Part shown: piece after piece, positions 56,286 to 63,985 of the stretch
Layout of the letters: each line of letters starts with the position of its first letter
How positions within the stretch are numbered: position 1 is the first letter of the stretch
NCBI GenBank assembly: GCA_017547205.1
Contig: JAFYQH010000006.1
Coordinates: forward strand, 41,495-105,494
Direction: 5' to 3'
DNA from: Bacteroidaceae bacterium
GTDB taxonomy: Bacteria; Bacteroidota; Bacteroidia; Bacteroidales; Bacteroidaceae
DNA: 64,000 nt
Notes under the pieces: generated by a model
Told to the model about the DNA's origin: nothing
Databases searched by the model: none
What the model saw: the letters and a program-made list of their open reading frames with translations, nothing else
Position numbers and translations under genes: made by a program

Positions 56286-56870
56286 ATGGATAAATTCAGT
56301 TATGGCCTAGGAATGGGTATCGGCCAAAATTTGCTTTCAATGGGTGTAAAGGATATGAATGTCGAAGACTTCATCAAGGGCATCAACGATGTGCTCAAGG
56401 GTGCGAAGCTCGAGATGTCGCATTCCGATGCCCAGCAGGTTGTCAATGAGCACTTCAGGAAGTTGGCCGAAGAGGCTTATGCCCAAAACAAGGCAAGCGG
56501 TGAGGCCTTCCTTGTTGCCAATGCAAAGAAAGAAGGAGTAGTGACATTGCCGAGCGGTCTCCAGTATGAGATCATTAAAGAGGGTGTAGGCAAGAAGCCG
56601 TCGGCAAGTGATCGTGTGCAGTGCCATTATGAGGGCACTCTCATTGACGGTACAATTTTCGACAGTTCCGTCAAGCGTGGCGAGCCTGCCGTGTTCGGCG
56701 TGAACCAGGTTATAAAGGGTTGGGTCGAGGCACTCCAGCTCATGCAAGAGGGGGCGAAATGGCGTTTGTATATCCCGTACGACATGGCTTATGGCGAACA
56801 CGGAGCAGGGGAGATGATTCCTCCGTACAGCGCATTGATATTCGATGTCGAACTCATAAAGGTTCTTTGA
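56286..56870 (+). CDS. FKBP-type peptidyl-prolyl isomerase (FkpA/Mip-like, no signal)
   Basis: The 194-residue protein has an N-terminal dimerisation region (SYGLGMGIGQNLLSMG) and a C-terminal FKBP domain (about 90-194), with VQCHYEGTLIDGTIFDSS, GVNQVIKGWVEALQLM and IPPYSALIFDVELI. It speeds cis-trans prolyl folding. No signal peptide is visible. A second FKBP gene starts 7 bases later, suggesting duplication and a split between compartments. Confidence 0.93.
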   Translation: MDKFSYGLGMGIGQNLLSMGVKDMNVEDFIKGINDVLKGAKLEMSHSDAQQVVNEHFRKLAEEAYAQNKASGEAFLVANAKKEGVVTLPSGLQYEIIKEGVGKKPSASDRVQCHYEGTLIDGTIFDSSVKRGEPAVFGVNQVIKGWVEALQLMQEGAKWRLYIPYDMAYGEHGAGEMIPPYSALIFDVELIKVL

Positions 56871-56877
56871 AGTAGCG

Positions 56878-57720
56878 ATGAAAAGAACTGTTTTTGCGGT
56901 TGCCGCAGGTGTGTTGGCATATGTGCTGCTTCATATTCTCTTCAATGATTCCCCCAACGTTTCAGACAGGAAAGTGGAGCTTGCAAGTGAGGGGGATTCT
57001 CTCTCTTTTGCAGTGAGCATGATGATTGGTGAGGAAATGCCGCTGAAGATGCAGGATGTCGGCATTGACTCCACCACTATTGATGATTTCATACGCGGTC
57101 TTTGCGATGCATTCCCGCTAGATGATACGGCTGAGTCCAGAGCCTATGCCAATGGCGTCCTTGTTGCTTCTTCGGCCATGGAAATGATGGAACTGGCCGA
57201 TGAGGCCATATATCCGGGCGATACTATCAACAAGGTTAACCGTAAAATTTTCCTTGAGGGACTGAAGGCTGCTGCATACCGTAGCAGCAAGACGATAGAC
57301 ATAGAAACTGCAAGGGACTATTACAACCAGCATGTGTTCCGTGCCAAGAGTGATGAATTCATCAGGAACAACAAAGGGCGCCCGGGAGTAGTTACTCTCC
57401 CCAGCGGTGTGCAGTACAAAATCGAGACCGAAGGCAACGGACCTGTAGCAAAGCATGGCGATGTGGTGAAATGTATCTATAAGGGAACTTATCCCAACGG
57501 CTCCACATTCGATTCGTCACGCGGTTTTCCGGTAGAGAAACGTGTCGGCGACATGGTTCCGGGTCTTGCCGAAATCGTCATGACTTTGCCTGCCGGTACG
57601 CAATGCAAGGCATATATCCCATGGGAATTGGGTTATGGAGCCAAAGGTTCAAGGGGTATTGCTCCCTATAGCGCGCTTGTCTATGATCTTGAGATTGTAG
57701 AGGTTGTTGCCGGGAAATAG
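56878..57720 (+). CDS. FKBP-type peptidyl-prolyl isomerase, membrane-anchored
   Basis: The 280-residue protein has an N-terminal hydrophobic segment (VFAVAAGVLAYVLLHILF) that would export or anchor it. An FkpA-like dimerisation region (LSFAVSMMIGEEMPL) and an FKBP domain follow (VVKCIYKGTYPNGSTFDSS, IPWELGYGAKGSRGIAPYSA). It probably works on the periplasmic face. It shares the operon with the cytoplasmic copy. Confidence 0.92.
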   Translation: MKRTVFAVAAGVLAYVLLHILFNDSPNVSDRKVELASEGDSLSFAVSMMIGEEMPLKMQDVGIDSTTIDDFIRGLCDAFPLDDTAESRAYANGVLVASSAMEMMELADEAIYPGDTINKVNRKIFLEGLKAAAYRSSKTIDIETARDYYNQHVFRAKSDEFIRNNKGRPGVVTLPSGVQYKIETEGNGPVAKHGDVVKCIYKGTYPNGSTFDSSRGFPVEKRVGDMVPGLAEIVMTLPAGTQCKAYIPWELGYGAKGSRGIAPYSALVYDLEIVEVVAGK

Positions 57721-57749
57721 TAACGATGAAACTGATTAACTGACCAAAT

Positions 57750-58217
57750 ATGAAAAATTTAGAATGCAAGGTCGATGCACTCGACCTTAAGATTCTGAGC
57801 ATCATCTCAAAGGATGCAAGAATCCCTTTCCGCAACGTGGCCGAGCTATGTGGCGTTTCACGTGCGGCAATCCACCTGCGTGTGCAACACCTTATAGACA
57901 TGGGTATAATATCGGGCTCATGCTACGAGATAGACGTGCGCCGTCTGGGTTACAAGACATGTACATACATCGGTGTCCGTCTTGAACGCGGCTCCATGTA
58001 CAAAGAGGTAGTCGAGCGCCTGCGCGAGATACCCGAGGTAGTGGAGTGCTGTTATACAACAGGTCCATACTCGATACTTGCCAAGATGTATTCCCACGAC
58101 AATGAGCATCTTATGGCGCTGCTCAATGGCCGTGTTCAAGAGATACCGGGTATTGTCAGTACGGAAACCATGATTGTTCTCGACCACAGTATAAAGCGTA
58201 ATATGCCCATGGAGTGA
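57750..58217 (+). CDS. Lrp/AsnC family transcription regulator
   Basis: The 155-residue protein has an N-terminal winged helix (LDLKILSIISKDARIPF, VSRAAIHLRVQHLI) and a C-terminal RAM ligand domain (IREIP-type strand, VVECCYTTGPYSILAKMY). Such proteins sense amino acids and form octamers. It lies 29 bases after the FKBP pair and ends before a terminator. Targets are unknown. Confidence 0.92.
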   Translation: MKNLECKVDALDLKILSIISKDARIPFRNVAELCGVSRAAIHLRVQHLIDMGIISGSCYEIDVRRLGYKTCTYIGVRLERGSMYKEVVERLREIPEVVECCYTTGPYSILAKMYSHDNEHLMALLNGRVQEIPGIVSTETMIVLDHSIKRNMPME

Positions 58218-58274
58218 CTGCATGCACCCGGTAGTGGTAACATGTAGCCAGTCTGTTGGAAAAATTTTGAATAT

Positions 58275-58317
58275 GCCCTGTGCTATGGTTCATTACGCCA
58301 TGGTTCAGGGCTTTTTT
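58275..58317 (+). terminator. Terminator after the Lrp/AsnC gene
   Basis: GCCCTG (58275-58280) pairs with CAGGGC (58306-58311), with a further weak inner stem, then TTTTTT. Confidence 0.75.
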
Positions 58318-58330
58318 ATAATTGAATGGT

Positions 58331-60100
58331 ATGTATCCCGAAAAGTTTAATCTTGATGGCGAGTACAAGTCTCTCCATGAAACGTATCCTATGGCGCAGC
58401 CGCGTCCGGTAATAGGTATCACGGCAAATTTTCGCGACGGGAATGCTGCACTGGCCGAGGCCTACTATCTGTCTGTTCTTGAAGCCGGTGGCACTCCGCT
58501 TATAATCCCCCCGTATGCTTGCAGGGAAGCTCTTGTGGAGACCTTGCGGCATATTGATGCGTTGCTTCTTACCGGCGGTGCCGATATTGACCCGCGTTAC
58601 ATGGGTGAGGAACCCGATTATACTCTCTTGCATTCCATAAACCCCAAACGCGATGAGCAGGAATTGCTCCTTGCGCGTCTTGCCGATGACCGTGCCTTGC
58701 CGATTCTTGGCATATGCCGCGGTGTACAGACCATTGCGGTTGCGTTCGGCGGGAAGGTGTTTCAGGACCAGGGTGCCGGAATGGGGCGCGAACTCATGGT
58801 GCATGATCAGGAGCCGGTCGACCGTCATGTGGCGACACATGATGTCCTTCTTGCCGGTGACAGCCTCCTTTCGGCTATATTCGGCCGTGACAGGCTGGCA
58901 GTGAATACATTCCACCACCAGTCGGTGAGTACGGCGCCCGAAGGGTTTGCCGTAACTGCCACGGCTCCCGATGGGGTAGTCGAAGGCATGGAAGCCGTCG
59001 ACGGCCGTTCGATAATAGGCGTGCAGTGGCATCCCGAGTCGTTCATTATGAACGGTGACCACTGCATGATGCCTCTGTTCTCGTGGCTAGTCGGTGAGGC
59101 GCGTCTTTATCGAAGGGCAAAGGAATTGCATTCAAGGATAATCTCGGTCGATTCCCATTGCGATACGCCCATGCTCTTCGGTCAAGGATACAGGTTGGAG
59201 CAGCGTGGTGAAACGGCTTTGGTCGACCTTCACAAGATGGACGAGGGCGCACTCGATGTCGTCACGATGGTCGCATATATCCCGCAGGGGGAGCGTGATG
59301 CCGATTCGTTGGCACGTGCAACAGCTATGGCCGACAATCTTCTTCTCGGCATTGAGGAACGTGTGCAGGACAATGGCCATGCCGTCTCCTTATGCAGTGA
59401 ACCGTGCCTCTTGTCATGCCTGAAGAAAGAGGGACGTAAAGTCATAATGCGCGGTATTGAGAACGGCTATGCCATAGGCAGGGAACTCGGTAATATAAAG
59501 CGTTACCGTGAAATGGGGGTGGTGTATATGACTTTGTGTCACAATGGCGACAACGATATCTGTGACTCTGCGCGCGGAAATGGTGAGCATGGCGGTTTGA
59601 GTGCTTTCGGCAAGGAAGTCGTAGGGGAGATGAACCGCGTGGGTATGCTCATAGACTTGTCGCATGCAGCTGAGTCGACTTTTTGGCAGGTGCTGGAACT
59701 GAGCGACGTGCCGGTAGTCTGTTCACATTCCTCATGCAAGGCATTGTGCAACCATCCGCGTAATCTTACCGATGAACAGATCAAAGCCCTTGCTTCAAAG
59801 GGCGGAGTAGTGCAGGTTACCATGTACAGCGGTTTTCTGCGTGAAAATGGCGATGCTACGCTTGACGATTTCATGCGCCATCTCGAACATGCCATATCCG
59901 TTGCCGGCATCGACCATGTGGGCATCGGTACCGATTTTGACGGTGACGGCTCTGTTGTGGGATGCTACAGTGCATCGCAGCTGCGCAATGTGACGCGTGA
60001 ACTTCTGCGCCGCGGTTACAATGATGTCGATATTGAGAAAATCTGGGGCGGCAACTGGCTACGTGTAATGCGGCAGGTGCAGGGTGCTACCAGAATATGA
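58331..60100 (+). CDS. Fusion of class I glutamine amidotransferase-like hydrolase (C26) and M19 membrane-dipeptidase-like domain
   Basis: The product is 589 residues from the ATG at 58331; the frame to 58322 starts with TTG and is less likely. The N-terminal half (about 25-260) is PuuD-like: the nucleophile is Cys129 in LGICRGVQ, with His234 and Glu236 in QWHPES. The C-terminal half (about 265-589) is an M19 renal-dipeptidase-like domain with the zinc set His276/Asp278 (VDSHCDTP), Glu377 (MRGIENG), His445 (LSHAAE), His466, Arg477 and Asp535 (GTDFDG). It probably cuts gamma-glutamyl and dipeptide bonds in turn. No signal peptide. Confidence 0.9.
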   Translation: MYPEKFNLDGEYKSLHETYPMAQPRPVIGITANFRDGNAALAEAYYLSVLEAGGTPLIIPPYACREALVETLRHIDALLLTGGADIDPRYMGEEPDYTLLHSINPKRDEQELLLARLADDRALPILGICRGVQTIAVAFGGKVFQDQGAGMGRELMVHDQEPVDRHVATHDVLLAGDSLLSAIFGRDRLAVNTFHHQSVSTAPEGFAVTATAPDGVVEGMEAVDGRSIIGVQWHPESFIMNGDHCMMPLFSWLVGEARLYRRAKELHSRIISVDSHCDTPMLFGQGYRLEQRGETALVDLHKMDEGALDVVTMVAYIPQGERDADSLARATAMADNLLLGIEERVQDNGHAVSLCSEPCLLSCLKKEGRKVIMRGIENGYAIGRELGNIKRYREMGVVYMTLCHNGDNDICDSARGNGEHGGLSAFGKEVVGEMNRVGMLIDLSHAAESTFWQVLELSDVPVVCSHSSCKALCNHPRNLTDEQIKALASKGGVVQVTMYSGFLRENGDATLDDFMRHLEHAISVAGIDHVGIGTDFDGDGSVVGCYSASQLRNVTRELLRRGYNDVDIEKIWGGNWLRVMRQVQGATRI

Positions 60101-60140
60101 GAGAGTAGGGCTCACCTGAAAAGTGAAATAAAAAGTAAAA

Positions 60141-60176
60141 AGCCTTGATAGTCAGCAGATTGTCAAGGTTTTCTTT
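60141..60176. terminator. Terminator shared by the dipeptidase gene and the truncated tRNA
   Basis: CCTTGA (60143-60148) and TCAAGG (60163-60168) form a hairpin. T-rich tracts follow on both strands; the minus strand, below the tRNA fragment, is the stronger (GGCTTTTTACTTTTTATTT). Confidence 0.7.
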
Positions 60177-60180
60177 CAGA

Positions 60181-60226
60181 CGGGATGACTGGATTCGAAC
60201 CAGCGACCACACGCCCCCCAGACGTA
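60181..60226 (-). tRNA. 3' fragment of tRNA-Pro(GGG), probable attachment site
   Basis: Read on the minus strand from 60226: TACGT-CTGGGGG-GCGTG is an anticodon arm with loop anticodon GGG. Then come the variable bases, the T arm GCTGG-TTCGAAT-CCAGT and the acceptor strand CATCCCG. No D arm or 5' acceptor strand lies upstream (60227 onward is unrelated), so this is only the 3' part. Such fragments mark the far end of elements that integrate into tRNA 3' ends. Confidence 0.7.
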
Positions 60227-60240
60227 CCGAGTTATTAGGC

Positions 60241-60703
60241 TGAGAAATATGATTATCAACAACTTATGGGTGTTCCTCTTCTTGTGGTTTAATTACGAGT
60301 TTAAACAAAAGATTAAACTAAGAAATATGTAACATAACTTTCTCTGCCACGAATATACTCCTTTTTTTGTTGTGTATGGTAATGTCGTTCCTTTTTTTTC
60401 AAACAACAAGGATTACTCCCCTTCAAAAATTCTCCCGTCTGTAAAAGGCTCATTCCCTTATATATGAAAAGCTGTCTCAGACCTTAAAGAGAGGTGAGAT
60501 AGCGATAAATAAACAAAACAACAATTTACCCGGTATGAGCAGTCAAGCGAAGAGCCCTGTGATTACCGGAAGAATAGAAGATGCGCTAGTAATCATTGAG
60601 GCACAGTCCCTTTGATGAACATGCAGAGACTATTAAACCACCAAACCCATAGCGAAGAGTTATGAGTAAGGTGGTTTCTTTTTTTCTTTGTCTTTACTGT
60701 ATG
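60241..60703. other. Non-coding stretch with a 26-codon ORF and a terminator
   Basis: About 460 bases with no sizeable gene. A short frame (60535-60615, MSSQAKSPVITGRIEDALVI, 26 residues) is followed by a clear hairpin: AAACCACC (60635-60642) with GGTGGTTT (60670-60677), then a T run. This suggests a small transcript or the wreck of a larger gene. The left part (60300-60420) is AT-rich. Confidence 0.45.
60635..60686 (+). terminator. Terminator in the element's left flank
   Basis: 8-bp perfect stem AAACCACC/GGTGGTTT with a 27-base loop, then CTTTTTTTCTTT. Confidence 0.6.
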
Positions 60704-62131
60704 TCAGGACTCAAAAAGGTCATCCATTGTTACATCAGAATGGACGATGCTACGATATTTACCGTTTGCAACACCATAGGTCGTGATAAATGTGTTTACG
60801 ATGGTTTTCTTTGTTCCGGTGATGTACTTGAATAATCCTGCTCTTTCGCGGATATGCTTATCGTAGTCTTTAGTGATATGATATACATCCTGACTGAATT
60901 TCATTTCGCATAAATGAATGATTCTGTCTGCTCGTTCAATAATCATATCAATCTGTGCGCCCTCTGTTTTATCTGCTTCATTAGGTAGAACCTGCCAAGT
61001 AGAAATCTCTGTTGACATACCTCTTATTCCTAGCGCCTCCTTAATCTGGGCATGATGTTTCATACATACAAGCTCGAAACTATTACCCATCCATGATTCA
61101 ATGCTACGGGAGTTGATATTGTTACTCCACCAGTTAGCGTCTTTTGAATGATTTGGCTCTACAAACTTGTAATAGAACAATGTATAAAAGTCTGTCAAAC
61201 GATATATGGTTCCACGCTTCTTGTTACCAAATTGACGCCACTGTTCTATGATATCACTCCTTTCAAGATTCTTTATTATTGTAGAAATCTTACCACCGTT
61301 AAAACTTAACATCTTAGAGATTTCGCTACAAGTAAGACCGCGTTTGTTCTCACTCAGAAGTTTTACCACTGCAAGATACTGGTCCGCGTTATTGAATAAA
61401 GCTGTGTATAATTCGTCAAACTCAACTTTCAATGCCCCATCACCGCCGAAGAAAAGTTCATCAATATTCTGTGCAAGACTTAATGCCGGTGATAGCAGGC
61501 TGTAGTAGAAAGGCACACCTCCAAGTAGCATATACGCTTGTGTTATGTGGTATCTGTCCCACTCTATATTCCTGCTTTCAAGATATTTCTCCGTCTCCTG
61601 TAGTGTAAATGGCGATATATGTATTCTGGCTGTTATACGGGCATGCAGACCACCTTTGTTTGCTATCAGTTTATCTCGCATCCAGGATGTTGCAGAACCG
61701 GTTGCAATCAGCATTATGTTGCGACGTGACATTGCCCAACCATTCCAGAAGTTTTCCAATGCGGTTACAAAATTTGAACGGCCGGAATCCATCCAGGGCA
61801 TTTCATCGATAAAGACGATGAGTTTTCTATCAACTGGAAGTTGTGCAAGATAATCTTCAAGAGCATAGAACGCTTCGTCCCAGTCTTTGAAATCATATTT
61901 CTGCCGAGAATATGTTCCCAGGACGTGAGCAAAGTTGCGTAGCTGACGACGAGTAGTCATTCCATGAGCGCCGACATATCTGAAATCAAACTTCTGATTA
62001 AAGAACTCTTCTATCAAAAAGGTTTTACCGACACGGCGACGACCATATACAATCACAAGTTCAGACCTGTCAGATTCTATACATCTTTGAAGCTCGGCAC
62101 ACTCGCGATTTCTTCCTATCAGTTCATTCAT
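60704..62131 (-). CDS. AAA-family ATPase with C-terminal DUF234-type domain
   Basis: The 475-residue protein has Walker A VYGRRRVGKTFLI (about 29-41) and Walker B KLIVFIDEMPWM (about 103-114), then a winged-helix-like region (GLTCSEISKMLSFNGGK). Its C-terminus carries an EGAQIDMIIERADRIIHLCEMKF stretch whose Asp-x(n)-Glu-x-Lys spacing resembles PD-(D/E)XK nucleases. These archaeal-type ATPases are common in Bacteroidales mobile regions; the function is unclear. It has its own consensus promoter at 62153-62184 and sits between the tRNA fragment and the integrase remnant. Confidence 0.9.
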   Translation of the reverse strand: MNELIGRNRECAELQRCIESDRSELVIVYGRRRVGKTFLIEEFFNQKFDFRYVGAHGMTTRRQLRNFAHVLGTYSRQKYDFKDWDEAFYALEDYLAQLPVDRKLIVFIDEMPWMDSGRSNFVTALENFWNGWAMSRRNIMLIATGSATSWMRDKLIANKGGLHARITARIHISPFTLQETEKYLESRNIEWDRYHITQAYMLLGGVPFYYSLLSPALSLAQNIDELFFGGDGALKVEFDELYTALFNNADQYLAVVKLLSENKRGLTCSEISKMLSFNGGKISTIIKNLERSDIIEQWRQFGNKKRGTIYRLTDFYTLFYYKFVEPNHSKDANWWSNNINSRSIESWMGNSFELVCMKHHAQIKEALGIRGMSTEISTWQVLPNEADKTEGAQIDMIIERADRIIHLCEMKFSQDVYHITKDYDKHIRERAGLFKYITGTKKTIVNTFITTYGVANGKYRSIVHSDVTMDDLFES

Positions 62132-62152
62132 ATCACATCAATTTTTGTATCG

Positions 62153-62184
62153 CAAATGTAGTCAGTTTTTATTCTCAATCCAAA
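62153..62184 (-). promoter_or_regulatory. Promoter for the DUF234-type ATPase
   Basis: Minus strand: TTTG (62184-62181), 20 bases, TACATTTG (62160-62153). Full consensus, 22 bases before the ATG. Confidence 0.75.
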
Positions 62185-62415
62185 GTTTTCGACCACAAAT
62201 CGTGCATTATGTGGGTTAAAAAGTGAGATAATGCACTCTGAATGGTCAAAAATCATATTTTACTCCTCCGTTTTTGGTTCCTCTAAAGCCTTATATATGT
62301 AATAATCAACAATATAAGAGAAAATAAATAGTAAACAGAGAAAATAGAGATAAAAACAACAGTATAAACAACCAAACAGAGAACAAAATGAGTAAATTTT
62401 TAAAAGCATTAAGAT

Positions 62416-62532
62416 ATGCCTAAACTCTTTGTTACTCTTTTTTTTGTTCTCTGAAATGCGTAAAACTATCGGATGTTCTCCATTAGCTAACACTTTGCTC
62501 TTAAAGCAGATTACTGAAACCTTGACACTCAT
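62416..62532 (-). pseudogene. N-terminal remnant of a tyrosine integrase (arm DNA-binding domain)
   Basis: The frame from the ATG at 62532 begins MSVKVSVICFKSKVLANGEH and continues PIVLRISENKKK. This is the typical start of the arm-type DNA-binding domain of Bacteroidetes phage and conjugative-element integrases (full length about 400 residues). After about 39 residues the likeness stops and the frame runs into an AT-rich, Phe/Tyr/Cys-rich stretch ending at 62260. The catalytic domain is gone, so it is inactive. It fits the tRNA fragment as the other trace of an integrated element. Confidence 0.65.
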
Positions 62533-62551
62533 TGCGTTAGGGGGTAAATTC

Positions 62552-62573
62552 CGGTTTACACTACGGTTTACAC
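62552..62573. repeat. Direct repeat CGGTTTACAC beside the integrase remnant
   Basis: CGGTTTACAC occurs at 62552-62561 and 62564-62573, 12 bases apart, just upstream of the integrase start. It could be an integrase or regulator binding site. Confidence 0.4.
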
Positions 62574-62622
62574 CAATAGCTATTTAAGCCCATTTTTTGG
62601 CTCACCTGCAAAAGTTGGGGGG

Positions 62623-63615
62623 CTATGCAAAAAGTTTAGTCAATCTATAGAAGAAAAATTTCAAATCAGTAACACCTCTGAGTTGTGCTCTGAATGCTTT
62701 GATTTTGGCATTAAAACTTTCTGCAAAAGCATTTGTGGAACGATTGACGAAATAGTTGAGTATTTCATCGTAATGTTCGTATATTGTTCCAGCAATTGTA
62801 TTGAATGATACAAAGCCACTGTTATCTACCTTGTCGTACCAACGTGCCAGTTGAAGTCTTGCCTGTTCCTTTGTAAATTTGCTTGAGAAGATCATTCTTA
62901 AGGAATGTGTGAGAGAGTAGGCCTCTTTCAAGTCCGGATATTGGGCAAAGAGTATACTAGCTCGTTCCTTTTGTGATTTGCTCCATTTTTCCGGTGATTT
63001 AAACAGCAAATATCTGCTGCGTGCAAGCAGTTGCTTCTTCGTATCTCCATTTGGGAATACAAATGGATGATATTCCTTGCCACTCCATTTTGCATTTTCC
63101 TTGGCATCGGTTTCTTCCTGTATTGCATCCCAACGGTGCTTTATGCGCAGTTCTTGTACAGCTTCGCAAGCTTCTTTCTGAACGTGAAAACGGTCAATAA
63201 CCTTTATTGCGGAGGGAAAGCAACGTGTTACGATGCGGTTCATACTATTTGACATATCAAGCGTAACCTCCTTTACCAACCGCCTGTGCTTTTCGGGTAT
63301 TCTGTTGATTATTGCAATGATATCATCAGACTTGACGCCTTCTATCATTGCAACAAGAGTACCTTTCTTCCCTCTGGCATCGGGATTGGATATTATGGTG
63401 TAAAGTTCTCCATTACTCATAGATGTCTCATCTATGCAAAGGCGAGGGCCTATGTTCTTGGCAAAAAGCAACCATTTGTCGGCATGCTCTTTTGCGCTCC
63501 ACGATTCATAATCGCTCAGATGATGTTTATAAGAACGCTCTATCTCATCGCCGTTTATATGGCATAACGGTTCAAGCGAACGGGCCGATTGGGGATATGT
63601 CTCCAGGTAATGCTT
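62623..63615 (-). CDS. ISAon1/ISL3-type transposase catalytic part (frameshifted)
   Basis: The frame is open from 63615 to the stop at 62623. DDE-type segments are LCIDETSMSNGELYT, VTLDMSNSMNR and NAFAESFNAKIKAFRA, giving Asp, Asp and Glu of the ISL3 transposase. The upstream part (DEIERSYKHHLSDYESW) also looks like transposase, but no ATG or GTG precedes it in this frame. The first usable start, TTG at 63471, would lose it. Translation therefore probably needs a frameshift from the upstream part. The C-terminus appears complete (GVTDLKFFFYRLTKLFA). Confidence 0.85.
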   Translation of the reverse strand, partial: KHYLETYPQSARSLEPLCHINGDEIERSYKHHLSDYESWSAKEHADKWLLFAKNIGPRLCIDETSMSNGELYTIISNPDARGKKGTLVAMIEGVKSDDIIAIINRIPEKHRRLVKEVTLDMSNSMNRIVTRCFPSAIKVIDRFHVQKEACEAVQELRIKHRWDAIQEETDAKENAKWSGKEYHPFVFPNGDTKKQLLARSRYLLFKSPEKWSKSQKERASILFAQYPDLKEAYSLTHSLRMIFSSKFTKEQARLQLARWYDKVDNSGFVSFNTIAGTIYEHYDEILNYFVNRSTNAFAESFNAKIKAFRAQLRGVTDLKFFFYRLTKLFA

Positions 63616-63958
63616 TTAAAAAAGCCGCAAACTCCATTGAGTAGCGGGTACCTTTGTAAGTGGTGTCATAGCTGTTGGTAAAATACTCGTCAGTGGTGTG
63701 GTCGTACCATTTGCGACGACGTACCTTAAAATTGACACGCTTGTCGCGAAGAGGAAAGTCTCGCACTGTTACTGCGTCAAGAAAACCCTTGGACTCTATC
63801 TTATGGCCTTGGCGTTCTGAAGGAAGATTATCGAACTCATCAAGTGAAATCTCAACATCAATATCATTGCTGGTGATACCTGTAATCTTGAAGTTTTCAA
63901 TGAAACCTGATGGCAAGATCAAACGGGCTAATTCCAGTAGTATTTTTTCGTCCTGCAT
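63572..63958 (-). CDS. ISAon1-type transposase N-terminal part
   Basis: The 128-residue product from the ATG at 63958 (MQDEKILLELARLILPSGF) matches the separately annotated N-terminal region protein of ISAon1-type transposases. DAVTVRDFPLRDKRVNFKVR and KVRRRKWYDHTT are typical. It overlaps the catalytic frame by 44 bases. The catalytic frame lies +1 relative to this one; a TCC-CCA run just before the stop is a possible shift site. Confidence 0.8.
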   Translation of the reverse strand: MQDEKILLELARLILPSGFIENFKITGITSNDIDVEISLDEFDNLPSERQGHKIESKGFLDAVTVRDFPLRDKRVNFKVRRRKWYDHTTDEYFTNSYDTTYKGTRYSMEFAAFLKALPGDISPIGPFA

Positions 63959-63977
63959 AGTACTTATTTTAACTATG

Positions 63978-63985
63978 CGAAGATA
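63978..63985 (-). promoter_or_regulatory. Probable -7 element for the transposase
   Basis: Minus-strand TATCTTCG (63985-63978), 20 bases before the transposase ATG; the -33 falls at or outside the window edge. Confidence 0.45.

Noticed and set aside
62260-62415. Extension of the integrase remnant as a 90-residue membrane protein
   Set aside because: The stretch is AT-rich and low in complexity (Phe/Tyr/Cys/Leu). It looks like out-of-context sequence read by chance after the integrase was truncated.
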